From: Botrimarina colliarenosi
GTDB lineage: Bacteria; Planctomycetota; Planctomycetia; Pirellulales; Lacipirellulaceae
NCBI RefSeq assembly: GCF_007859955.1
Contig: NZ_SJPR01000007.1
Location: 123,869 to 166,000, forward strand
Direction: 5' to 3'
DNA length: 42,132 bases
Numbering within the stretch: position 1 is the first letter of the stretch; every line of letters begins with the position of its first letter. The notes beneath the pieces were generated by a model that saw only the letters and a program-made list of their open reading frames with translations, was not told the origin of the DNA and searched no databases. The position numbers and the translations under genes were made by a program. Positions 36,401 to 42,132 of the stretch are shown here, piece by piece.

Positions 36401-37090
36401 GAGTTGAGTGGCGAGTTCGTCGCAGAGCCGATGCGTCGGCTCGTCGGCGACCGTCGAAGCGGACCATAATCGCAGCAAAGCTCGCCATGCCAACGCGAGG
36501 CGAGCGAGCAGCACCCCAGTCACCACGACCCACAGAACGATGGCGCACATTGCGACGGTGCCAAACACGGTGAGCGCCGGCGTCGGCGTCGAAGGCGCTG
36601 GCTGCATCACCGACGACGCCAGACCATCGCTGGAAGGAAGTAATAAACGGTCAGAATCTTGCAAGGCTGTCAGCGGAGCGACCGGTGGCATATCGAGAGC
36701 GGGCACGGCGTTGAACTCGACGACAGCTGGCGGCGCTTCCTGCGGAACGGGGACTAAAGCTGGGACCCTCTGCTCCTGTGGCGACTTGGCCACTAGCTCT
36801 GCTTCTGGCGTGGGTGGTTCAGCCTGAGCCACTAAGGCGGGCAGTTCCACCGACCACCCGCGGACGCCGGCGAGCGAAAGCATCCAAGTCGCCAGCGGGC
36901 ATGCGATCACCGCTATGAGCGTCGTACGGTACACGGCCGATTGCACGGCCGATCCTCGCTTCCGCAGCGCGTGGCCGAGAGCCAAACCCGCCGTGATGAG
37001 GAGCGTCGATTGCAGGAGCCAGTTGACAACCAGCTCGAAAGTGGCGCCTAGGACCTCGACTGCCGACGCCGCCAATTCTTGGTCGACCAT
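27455..37090 (-). CDS. Giant M56 (BlaR1-like) metallopeptidase with four tandem supermodules
   Basis: A 3,211-residue protein. The N-terminal ~410 residues are a BlaR1/MecR1-type membrane protease: hydrophobic segments at ~22-42, ~55-76, ~174-200 and ~380-402, the zinc motif HELAH at 273-277 and the further motif AAAEEVCDDY at 311-320. BlaR1-type enzymes cleave or trigger loss of a BlaI repressor. Here no penicillin-binding sensor follows. Instead about 2,800 residues hold carboxypeptidase-regulatory-like beta domains (GxVxDxxGxPVAGAxV) in four similar blocks at ~435-1065, ~1093-1790, ~1845-2520 and ~2563-3211. Each repeats the same order of submotifs (IRGKVVDLEGNPLAGV, RFTLRGI, VDYDTGEPIVGV, LAGRVTD, GRVVGPDGEPI) and ends D-[LV]-G-[DE]-[IV]; charged linkers separate them. 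These blocks are presumably extracytoplasmic and may bind a ligand or cell surface polymer. It lies 12 bases after the repressor gene and overlaps DUF1800. Long for the family. Confidence 0.9.
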   Translation of the reverse strand: MVDQELAASAVEVLGATFELVVNWLLQSTLLITAGLALGHALRKRGSAVQSAVYRTTLIAVIACPLATWMLSLAGVRGWSVELPALVAQAEPPTPEAELVAKSPQEQRVPALVPVPQEAPPAVVEFNAVPALDMPPVAPLTALQDSDRLLLPSSDGLASSVMQPAPSTPTPALTVFGTVAMCAIVLWVVVTGVLLARLALAWRALLRLWSASTVADEPTHRLCDELATQLGVATPQVLRSPYLPSPCLAGIRRPAVLLPEEHDGSSLQDVLVHELAHLKRHDTVWNLARRLSTSAMFFQPLLWSLSRRIEAAAEEVCDDYVVQLGSDRTDYADRLVSIAELGATPIAAVGVGIVSFRSMLGRRVARILDTSRPLSTRVGNLLLALVIGGGLVGATMAGLVGLNSAVSKASADLALEEEASNDDFAVDDASSDVSVRGRVVAPSGEPVGGAIVEAQTWIHDPDAPKLPLAKTVSSADGRFELTYPKSSEVAIVASLKGFGPGFEVIPDGEPAVDSLTLHIVRDDVPIRGKVVDLEGNPLAGVTVAVCNVAATDDESLDAWLAAINRGEWFWRAIDKHFKRRTRQHPPHAAAEVTTNAKGEFVITGVGRERKVRVALSGPTIAYTLATIITRDTEPLIADDPEFSHKQIIYGARAQIFAQPTQPIEGVVSDAETGAPLAGVSIRQKSMIRRFLPGELRLRAVSDSEGRFRLVGMAKGDQNQILATPNDDQPYLIRRYDVPERIGIEPIKMAIELHRGVWITGRVTDEASGEPIVGSRSVFAQYFPHRSNPYASALPEYKDGSADGYQDSYTVAPDGTYRLVGLPGKAIAGVVLWSESPYPRGQGFDEILEADAKDYLPGYYSLGGTPSRLSLTSIRGVNIPEDTPEFVIDFALERGRTVQVSVADDQGEPIDGVTAAGLLRRSRWTQPEGSLLKVSALAKAEERTLLIHHPEKRLGRALQISASESPDDLSVQLEPCATVCGQIAEGDETPLPGARIRFSPRPGGDFSPELIEITTDELGRFEQTGVLPGTSYDVYLESTRVKFKVLAEDLEVSPGETIDLGEIDVTDDERPEPVREATAATRVAPKADDAAVAFAGTVVDPDGKPVADAELYHLFYVPNATGVLNSASKPIATTDANGAFRFEVAPSDFGPQAIDREFKAASIVASKTGFGFAISTAAAFEVTGQWQSEAIERVKGLPEPFRQQAEAMLGSAGRPLQLTRDEAPIRGRVLDINGEPVAGAKLSLDRLWCSADDDLTAWREAAAEPDADFYSARLMTPRMLGDWQLRSAVDPATTDSEGRFTLRGIGQGRIARLLLEGPGVETNLVHVRTEPGEPIELPEERNGASSRRLTYYPADFSYVVGPSTPISGVVRDEETKQPLAGVTIKSQKRHGNELNGWGADFVRTVTDQQGRYTLSGMPIGAENRIAAIAPDGDVAYFSSSKPANTEGVEGPLEVDFDLHRGVWLEGRVTDKRTGDGIAGRVAYYVPPENPDHRFARSLQVDERDRLLADDRGRYRIAVLPGRGYITFQAHEHERYPRAAEILKLDGSREAAESMIRCEPSYLMPSSYHEVAEIDPASEATRIELNLELDSGTTVAGRVVGPDGEPITSFRYTNRIAEFANSWDRSSDGRFELVGYEPDQPRHVYAMDLERNLGGRVIVSGEGHEDLVVRLQPAGKAIGRLVDAEGEPLANCQISAWHLRNDDDFGTFDKSYQAAPLPANRESTSNAIYETDDEGRFEIACLVPGVDYRLNAYDQAAMSSSTAPSMRFASGPVDVVIRVDPGHTQDVGDVRLAADEKEFAKRVTQPDQAGLKPAAAAPPDKAWADPSEDDATDRQDKQASKTKEESGIVVGPDGKPIAGAEFYYFHTRVHDIEPMAPRLLATTDANGRFRFPAPAVELAEDAPASWSYSQWIVVRAPGYGFAVERPGYLGKSRPRSNPVTVIGAALSALASQTVIELPAEGEPLRGRVIDIDGNPVAGAKITTRWSRRANDPAGPWYGTPDDTQPNSEWRSKVFDLLNIIEPSQTTLALPTATTNADGRFALRGIEDNLLLQLRIEGEGIETAEIVARNMPGEKIEFTVDEGPTETSYTVHPNELLHVAAPSRPVESRVVDYDTGEPIVGVIVRDGIVHGTNRWSNLHDRQFVTRTDADGRYRITGLPIGDKNRVMAFTDGDAAYVPAIVTADTSAAAKEGAYDFRLRQGVWAEGRVYDADTDEAIVGSLEYYYFPNKEIEAAYPGTRRTFVQGRYWTDAEGRFRVAVLPTRGVLAFQYDNTATNGPLGRDIDRYPRGAGAESIEGRDDQGMFATEPHYLMPVNYRRLLEVDPQLESKVVRADMPLTASSSVTVTVPSVGGLFTTGYRSYGAAEMWGWQRQETPQFQVEGLKAGERRQVLVYDESRNRVGATTVTEKDQDVVIEWVPAGKFTGRLVDPDGEPITDASLSFDMEAFNRGEVAVWAPQPGKLSDPERVVVDSEGRFTLHGIHHQKKYSAWVSAPRSFNSMKRQQMGIGKALVNESIEPGEVKDLGDIVIGDDDENREDKAAKPASEKKPAKKPEKKSEQNQAAEAAKSVSGKVTLADGQPAAGAHVALVAMRKVTNKGGDYSPNGAVLAEGTADEAGAFRLTHTADPELFHYSRLLARRDGAGVASKDVSLGLENEALSLELPAEQPIVARLVDIEGQPAAGVTVRVQLVMEAAMPGREPAGAGYSGEGPAPAAWIQPVITDPSGRFALQGVPAGYGAYLEVDGDDRFAPQDIMLNTGEPEQHGDRDGTYRSLVRNGEPGEELLLPLAPAQVFEGTVTYEDTGEPAPLARVTIWASQQKEFGSMVSVAGQADEKGRFRISPKSGVRFGVNAYAPEGTPYLARQTPTEKGIHWNDGDRVKQVDVSLPRGVLITGQVVEAGTGQPIADASVQYVPERNNNPNVADDILTGWQAIQTTDIEGRFKTAVLPGSGRIVVHGPTDDYVLAESTSQELSRNKEGGRRQYAHHFERIDVTAEDSPVEMTVRLTRGGAASGRLVDDSGAPVNGALMVSWRNIRATNLEWRGNSPRVEGARFEVRGLPSKAEHTVHFLQQEQRIGATVTVRAGDVEERVALEPCGSATARLIDESGDPVANFSGVNVYMVVRPGPDPLNNPESGKGVVSADSDFISNVDRINYPDPRTTDSDIDGRLRLPVLIPGAPYRIVALKDGGFVTLKDFKAEANEEIDLGDLTIDVGVDP

Positions 37091-37102
37091 GGTGGGGTTC
37101 CC

Positions 37103-37480
37103 TTACGGCTTCTTGCGGCGTTGTTGGATGAGTTGACGAATCTGCTCCAATTCGTCGGGCGACACCTTCTCGTGCTTCAAGAGATGAGCCACCAAGTCGC
37201 TGACCTTGCCTCCAAAAACACGCTGAACGAGGTCATTGGTCGCTTTCCGCTGGTAGTTGTCTTCCTTGACAAGCGGAAAGAAGTAGAACGTCCGTCCCTC
37301 GGACTCATGCGAGACCGCGCCTTTTTCTTCCAAGCCACGCAGCAGGGTCTGAACCGTGCTATGGGCGATCGCCTGTTCTTCGTTGAGGGCGTCGGTGATC
37401 TCGCGCGCCGTCGAGCGTCCGCGGTCCCATAGGACCTGCATGATGCGGAGCTGGACACGGCCGAGCTGACTGGGGGGCAT
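37103..37480 (-). CDS. BlaI/MecI family repressor
   Basis: A 125-residue winged helix-turn-helix repressor with AGGAGGT nine bases before the ATG. The DNA-binding domain is clear (LGRVQLRIMQVLWDRGRSTAREITDAL, AHSTVQTLLRGLEEKGAV, GRTFYFFPLV), followed by the dimerisation helix region (VFGGKVSDLVAHLLKHEKVSPDELEQIRQLI). BlaI repressors bind palindromes over promoters as dimers and are inactivated when a BlaR1-type protease is stimulated. The next gene downstream is such a protease. Two palindromes overlap its own promoter, fitting autoregulation of the whole operon. Confidence 0.95.
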   Translation of the reverse strand: MPPSQLGRVQLRIMQVLWDRGRSTAREITDALNEEQAIAHSTVQTLLRGLEEKGAVSHESEGRTFYFFPLVKEDNYQRKATNDLVQRVFGGKVSDLVAHLLKHEKVSPDELEQIRQLIQQRRKKP

Positions 37481-37500
37481 CGGGGGACCTCCTGCTGTCG

Positions 37501-37541
37501 TTTACTGCGGTAAATCTAACGACGTAGATGTGCGACTGCAA
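37501..37541 (-). promoter_or_regulatory. Promoter of the blaI operon with two overlapping palindromes
   Basis: Read on the minus strand there is a -35-like TTGCAG (37536-37541) and a -10-like TTAGAT (37514-37519) with a 16-base spacer. The palindrome ATCTA-N6-TAGAT (37514-37529) covers the -10 and spacer, and TTTAC-TGCG-GTAAA (37501-37514) lies at the start of transcription. These are good candidates for BlaI-type operators, although they do not match the staphylococcal TACANNTGTA box exactly. Confidence 0.6.
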
Positions 37542-38130
37542 GTATATTTTTTCGCTGGATCGCGGCGGCGTTCGCGGCTGAGACTTGAGGCGACGAGTTG
37601 GATCGTCAGCAGACATAGTGAGGACCGAGACGCCACGCGGACAGCTAGGCTGGAAGCGCTTGTCGGCCCTAAACTCTGACGGCCGTAGCGATTCAGATGC
37701 CTGCTAGACTCGTCGATTTCCATTCGACTGACCTTCTCAAGATGGCTGCCACGGCTTTCAACGCAATCCGCGTGTGGCTACACCTGGGATCGTCACAGGT
37801 CCGACCGACCGAGGGGACTTGGAGAGATGCCGATCTGCGGTCGGGTGCCTCACCCGCGGCGCCGAAGGACAAGGCCGAATCTGCTGAGGTCGTCTTCACC
37901 GACCACAGTTTGGTCGAGGCCGACAGAAGTCGATCCGATGGCGCTGATCTGCCCGTGGACCGGCTTGAGACCCGTCGGAAAGAACGGATCGTTTCGGCGC
38001 CGAACCTACTGAGGACCGGCGCTTCGAGGGCTGATTCCGTCACGGCCAAATCCGCGGAGAAGTGAAACTTCTCGGCGCTGAGAACGATGAAGCCTCCGCA
38101 GGACTGGCGCAGGTCGAAAGCCGCAATCGC
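37542..38130. other. Intergenic stretch, no gene seen
   Basis: Frames on both strands (for example a 118-122 codon pair over 37693-38065) lack recognisable domains, and neither strand stands out. It contains the 28-base similarity to 24704. It separates the blaI promoter from the 3' end of the Lon-like gene; no terminator hairpin with a T-run was seen. Confidence 0.45.
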
Positions 38131-40026
38131 TTATTCTGAAGGCGTCTCCCTAGCAAACCCCCCTAGGTAGGCCAGCGTCCGCGCCACGGTATTGGCCTCC
38201 CAGTACCAACGCAGCGACTGGAGCTGTTCACTCTCGTCGCCGCTGCGCATCGTACCGGCGGAGATGTAGTCAAACACGACATCGGAGGGATCGACATCCG
38301 CGCTGCGCAGCAACTGGATGTTCCGCCGGGTTTGATCCTCGGCAAAGTCGAGCATGTACTTCAACGGGGCGTCAAGCTTGACGTTAGTCACCCCGCCATC
38401 CTCATCCATCTCGACACCCAGCGAGTAGTGCTTCGCGATTAGGCCCGAAGAGAGCGAGTAGGTGCGGATTGAAAGCGCCAGCCGCGCCAGCGATAAGCTG
38501 TCTCCCTCAAACTCATTGAACATCTGTGCTTGAGAGAATTGACCCGCCCCCCACGCCAAGAGGTAGTCTTCGTCCTTGCCGAGCATGACGTCCTTAGCCT
38601 TGGTGAAGGTGACCCCCGCCCCAACGGCCGCCTGATCGATCACCATCTTTTCGAATTGGTTGAGGTTGGCCTGCGCAGCGCGACGGAAGAAGTCGGCAGT
38701 GGCTTCAAGCGGCATTGATTCGGGCGTGGGACGCCCCGCCACGCTGCCGGCCAGTTCAAGCACGTCCTGGACGTAGTCGTAGGAGTCACTGGCTGCTTGC
38801 ATGTCGTACACCGCTTCGAGGATCCGTTCGAGCTCAACGTCGTCTTCCTCCGTCACCCGCGTGAGAATCGGTTTATCGATCTTTCCACTCAACAGCAAAT
38901 TCGCCAGGTTCTCGTAGGTAATCCCCTCGATGAGACTCATGTAGGCGTAGATCGTGGTGCCGAGCGCGCCCAGAGTGCGCGGCGTGTGATTCTTAAGCCG
39001 GTCGATCGCCATGCGGCGTTTCATTGGCGCCTGAGCGAACCGCTGGGCGTACTCAGTCGCCGCCTCACGGCCCCGCTGCTCGTCTACCCAGATGGTGCGC
39101 GCCACTTCATTGGCGAGCGCAGCCTCCGCGGCGGCCGTTGTTGCCGCCACAAGTGCCGGGGGGACGAGTCCCTGATTGAGCAGGTCGTCCACGCTTGCTT
39201 CGATTTCGCGAGCATCCTCGATGCACTCGTCGGTATAGTCGCTACGGTATTCTTCCGGCACGCGGTCGTATTCGGCGGCTTCGTCGCGGTACTTAATCCG
39301 CCACTTGGCGATAATGATCTTGGCCTGCTGATAGTTGGCGTTGCTGAGCGTCGGAACCGTCGCCGGGGCGGGACGCGGCAGCTCCTTGCCGGTCGCTAAA
39401 TGGTACGCTTCGTAAATGTCACCTACGGCGCGGAGCTCGACGCCGCGGTCGGCGGCTCGCTGGAACAAATCCACATCACGGCCGAGGGACTCGTCGCGGT
39501 CGTTCCGCATGCCGAAGGGGATGAGCACCAACCGAATTCCCGCTGCGGCGGCGCCGTCGATCTTGTGGGGTACGCCGCCGACCGGGCCGATGGTGCCATC
39601 GGGATTGATGGTGCCGGTCATCGCAACGTCGGTTAGCACCGTGTCTCCGCGTAGTGCAGCGAGTACGCCGACGGTCGTCATGGCGCCCGCGCTAGGGCCG
39701 TCAACGCGACCGCTACGTTGGAAGAAGAGCCGTACGCCTGCCACATCGCGTCCAGAGAGGTCAGCGGCCACCAGAGCCGCCTGCCAGGCGGCGGCACGCC
39801 ACAACTCGCCGTAGCCGTCGATCTCGTCTTCGATAAACGCAAGCCGAAAGGACTTACCGGGGCTTTGATCGAACCAGATTTCCACCGGCACGGAGACACC
39901 CCCGACTTCACTTCCTGACTTGTAGTAGGAGAGCGTGCGAATCGTCACCGGCTCCATGGCCCAGCAAAGGTTGGGGGAAGCGCCTGCCAGCAACAGTAAG
40001 GTGATCGCGGATTGGATGCGCGCCAT
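38131..40026 (-). CDS. Secreted Lon-domain (S16) protease without ATPase
   Basis: A 631-residue protein with a signal peptide (ITLLLLAGASPNLCWA). Residues ~25-205 form a Lon-type proteolytic domain with the Ser-Lys dyad: DGPSAGAM (Ser112) and GPVGGVPHKIDGAAAAGI (Lys155). The 43-residue spacing equals that of E. coli Lon (Ser679/Lys722). The AAA+ part is absent, so it is an ATP-independent, extracytoplasmic relative. The C-terminal ~400 residues are helical, with no recognised domain. It may process envelope proteins such as the nearby PEP-CTERM proteins; that is speculation. It lies alone, downstream of a decayed DUF1254 gene. Confidence 0.88.
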   Translation of the reverse strand: MARIQSAITLLLLAGASPNLCWAMEPVTIRTLSYYKSGSEVGGVSVPVEIWFDQSPGKSFRLAFIEDEIDGYGELWRAAAWQAALVAADLSGRDVAGVRLFFQRSGRVDGPSAGAMTTVGVLAALRGDTVLTDVAMTGTINPDGTIGPVGGVPHKIDGAAAAGIRLVLIPFGMRNDRDESLGRDVDLFQRAADRGVELRAVGDIYEAYHLATGKELPRPAPATVPTLSNANYQQAKIIIAKWRIKYRDEAAEYDRVPEEYRSDYTDECIEDAREIEASVDDLLNQGLVPPALVAATTAAAEAALANEVARTIWVDEQRGREAATEYAQRFAQAPMKRRMAIDRLKNHTPRTLGALGTTIYAYMSLIEGITYENLANLLLSGKIDKPILTRVTEEDDVELERILEAVYDMQAASDSYDYVQDVLELAGSVAGRPTPESMPLEATADFFRRAAQANLNQFEKMVIDQAAVGAGVTFTKAKDVMLGKDEDYLLAWGAGQFSQAQMFNEFEGDSLSLARLALSIRTYSLSSGLIAKHYSLGVEMDEDGGVTNVKLDAPLKYMLDFAEDQTRRNIQLLRSADVDPSDVVFDYISAGTMRSGDESEQLQSLRWYWEANTVARTLAYLGGFARETPSE

Positions 40027-40048
40027 CAGGAGTCTCTAGGGAGGTCTT

Positions 40049-40741
40049 TCATGCACCCCGCATGCTGCTGAAGCGGCCCCCCCAACGCGAGCAAACCCTG
40101 CTTATGCAGTCGTCTGGGTCGCTGAGCGGGCGGATCGGCAAGGTTCGGGCCACTAAGAATCGGTCGCCGCCACTATGCACTGGGACGTGCAAGCGAGTCA
40201 AAGAGAAGCCCGCCAAACGTGGCGAGGGGAGTCGGCGGAGGCCGCTTTCAGCGGGAAGACGTGCGGTTTGGAGGGAGTGTTTTGGGTTCACCATCTCCTC
40301 GGTGCTGGTCACCGCTTCGTAGAACCATGTAGCCCGCTCGTCGAGTTCGACCTTGGTGTCCGTGACCTGCGGGATCGAGAAGTCGAAACTCTTATACCAC
40401 TGAGTTCCCTCCCAGTACGGCTCGGCGTACCGTGGGTTGACCTGCAGGTTGCGGGTCATCAGCTCACCGAGCGCCGCCCCCTGCCGAAGCAGCTTGGCTT
40501 GCCTCGCGTCGGGCTCGAATGGCTGTCCTTTGCGGAGCCCCAGCGGCTCAAGCATCGCGATCCACGGCTTGTCTTGTTCGCGGACTGGTTCTTCGTCGAG
40601 GACTGCTTTCAGCGTCCGCCAGTAAGCGAGGCCGCGAGGCGCCGTGCCCGACCACTCCTTATCGAGCCCTTCGATGAACCGGATGGCGACCGGCTCAGCG
40701 TGAATGGCGGAGATCTTTAGCTGCTGCCTGAACCGCTCCAT
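40049..40741 (-). pseudogene. DUF1254/DUF1214 protein, internal fragment
   Basis: About the first 150 codons (40741 to ~40282) match the middle of DUF1254-DUF1214 proteins: EEPVREQDKPWIAMLEPLGL, KGQPFEPDARQAKLLRQGA and YKSFDFSIPQVTDTKVELDERATWFYEAVTSTEEMV. The usual N-terminal DUF1254 start and the C-terminal DUF1214 beta sandwich are missing. After NPKHS the frame becomes unrelated GC-rich sequence containing a small hairpin (40243-40255). Family members are about 450-500 residues long. It is a truncated relic. Confidence 0.7.
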
Positions 40742-40910
40742 GAACCCTTAATCGCTATCGATCAGCCGCAAGCCGAAGAACCGGTTGTTGGTATCGGACC
40801 GATAGACCCGCACGCCGGGGCGTTTGAATTGGTTTGGGTCGTGCTCGGGACCGACGACGACATACGTGCCGACGAGGCGGCGGTGGGTGGCGAGTGCGAG
40901 CGAGCAATTG
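40742..40910 (-). other. Possible gene tail between DUF1254 relic and PEP-CTERM gene
   Basis: A minus-strand frame ending at 40748 reads THRRLVGTYVVVGPEHD...VYRSDTNNRFFGLRLIDSD. It looks like the end of some protein but overlaps the PEP-CTERM gene at its N-terminal side, has no valid start of its own and is not recognised. It may be a relic. Confidence 0.25.
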
Positions 40911-41786
40911 CTACCGAAACCGCCTCCCAAAGAACATGCACACCCCAAGCAGCCCAATCGCCAACGACGTCGGCTCAGGGATCGCCGCGATTATTTCGTA
41001 TGTCGTACCCGAAACGCTCGTAAAGTCGCTCGTTGCAAGCAGCATGCCGGAGTCATCACGGGCTTCGATTCCTAGCAGTTCGACCGTATTGCCGAACTGT
41101 GCATAACCGCTTGCGAAACCGCCGTCGCCCATGAATTCAGTCTCAGCGTCGAAGGATGTAACTAGCTCTAGCGAGAACAGCTGATTTGGGGCTCCGACAA
41201 AGGAGTTCGATACGATTGTCACATCGATCGGACCTGGTTCGGAGAAAAACCATCGTTGGGGTAGCGCCATCCCGTGTGTCAGCTCGATCGAGGCATAGGC
41301 GTTGGAGTCCGAGATATTGCCTGTCACTCGGAATATGTACTTCGAGTTGTAGCCGACGGCAGTGCCACCGTACGCCAGGGTGTCTTCGAACCGGGCGATC
41401 GATTGAACCGTGTACCGTGTCGGCACGTCGCCGGTTCCGTTGTCGTGGTGGTAGTCGGGGTCGTAGTACGTGTTGCTAACCTCACCTTCTGCGCTGGTGC
41501 GGAGGAACGAGTAATTCGCCAACGCAGTCGCTGAACCCTGGAACGTGAGATCGCCCTCCCCACCGAGCGTGGATACTTCGTACGAAGTTGATCCCGAAAC
41601 CTCGAGGGGCATGGGGATGGCGGTTTCGGACTCCGCGAATTCGATCCCAGAACCAGTGAACTGATCTCCCACAATGAGGACGGCTTGTGAATACAGTCCA
41701 GCGGTCGCAACGAGTGGCTCACCGAAAACTAAGGTGAGGGTCAAGCAGGAAAGTGCAAGCGACTGCCGTGCGATGGGAAGTATCAT
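40911..41786 (-). CDS. PEP-CTERM sorting domain protein
   Basis: The start is placed at the ATG at 41786 (291 residues), which begins a good signal peptide (MILPIARQSLALSCLTLTLVFG...ATAG); a GTG at 41825 would add 13 residues. The mature part is beta-rich without a recognised domain (SIELTHGMALPQRWFF, VTIVSNSFVGAPNQLF). It ends with IPEPTSLAIGLLGVCMFFGRRFR, the PEP-CTERM signal that exosortase recognises for sorting to the cell surface or matrix. Neither an exosortase nor other sorting genes are in the window. Confidence 0.85.
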   Translation of the reverse strand: MILPIARQSLALSCLTLTLVFGEPLVATAGLYSQAVLIVGDQFTGSGIEFAESETAIPMPLEVSGSTSYEVSTLGGEGDLTFQGSATALANYSFLRTSAEGEVSNTYYDPDYHHDNGTGDVPTRYTVQSIARFEDTLAYGGTAVGYNSKYIFRVTGNISDSNAYASIELTHGMALPQRWFFSEPGPIDVTIVSNSFVGAPNQLFSLELVTSFDAETEFMGDGGFASGYAQFGNTVELLGIEARDDSGMLLATSDFTSVSGTTYEIIAAIPEPTSLAIGLLGVCMFFGRRFR

Positions 41787-42132
41787 TAGTTGTGGCCTTA
41801 GACAATTAAAAAGCGAGGTTCGCACCCTGAACGTCGCAGCAACATTGATGCCATATAGCGTAAACTCGGGCTACAAGCGATACAAGCTGTGCTTTGGAGA
41901 TCGCGTGGTAGTTCGTCGTCTATCCCCGCCGCCACTTCCGCCGGCTCAGTGACGCGCCGTGGAGGCCTGCATCGCTCGTTAGGCCAACCAGCCATCAGCT
42001 GGCGGTTGCCTCACTCTCAGCGAGTTTGGCCGCTCGCCGAACTGCACACTTGGCCCGCCGGCGGACTAATCTGGAGCCATCTGTGCAGCTAGCGTAGGCT
42101 GCCGATCCTACCACCGAGCGACAGGAGGTCCT
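41787..42132. other. Upstream region at the window edge
   Basis: No gene seen. It contains the presumed promoter of the PEP-CTERM gene. At the very end AGGAGGT (42123-42129) is a consensus ribosome binding site on the plus strand, so a plus-strand gene may start just beyond the window. Confidence 0.4.

Noticed and set aside
1..42132. CRISPR array
   Set aside because: No set of regularly spaced short direct repeats was seen; the repeats found are protein-domain repeats, single hairpins or two-copy elements.

Overview
The window looks like a chromosomal segment of a marine-type planctomycete (Planctomycetota, probably Pirellulales/Lacipirellulaceae). The evidence is GC-rich DNA, three loci encoding PEP-CTERM proteins with dockerin-like EF-hand stretches, a DUF1559 pseudopilin-like protein with its small lipoprotein, an ECF sigma factor joined to a FecR/LamG anti-sigma protein, a DUF1501/DUF1800 pair and a BlaI/BlaR1-type module with a giant carboxypeptidase-regulatory-like C-terminal region. 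The lineage is inferred from gene content only; there is no rRNA or tRNA gene here.

Layout. 1-1054: frameshifted IS66 remnant plus non-coding DNA with strong inverted repeats. 1055-8624 (minus): export/surface cluster of a PEP-CTERM protein, DUF1559 protein, lipoprotein, secreted BNR-propeller protein and an unusual ORF holding two complete PEP-CTERM preproteins in one frame. 9056-11409 (plus, divergent): ECF sigma factor and membrane FecR-LamG protein, translationally coupled. 11616-14948 (minus): four-gene stress operon of Mn-catalase, small Tat-exported protein, DUF2892-SRPBCC protein and zinc alcohol dehydrogenase.

15340-19590 is a scrapyard: an M48-like protease gene cut by a truncated IS5-type transposase, a dead ~90% identical copy of the Fic-gene leader, tails of integrase-type transposases and a diverged ~100 bp repeat, with one intact membrane/PDZ gene. 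19589-24524 (plus) is an accessory island: a single-chain GmrSD-like (DUF262-HNH) protein with a C-terminal RAMA domain, a SEC-C miniprotein, an RSH-like HD hydrolase and a Fic protein with its own promoter/hairpin leader.

24925-37480 (minus) is the most striking part: a tightly packed operon blaI-like repressor -> 3,211-aa M56 (BlaR1-like) metallopeptidase with four tandem ~650-aa supermodules -> DUF1800 -> DUF1501, the M56 and DUF1800 genes overlapping by 4 bases. A promoter overlaid by two palindromes precedes the repressor gene. The architecture suggests a protease-relieved repressor controlling an export/surface pair; this is inference. 38131-41786 (minus) carries a secreted Lon-domain (Ser/Lys) protease, a truncated DUF1254/DUF1214 gene and another PEP-CTERM protein.
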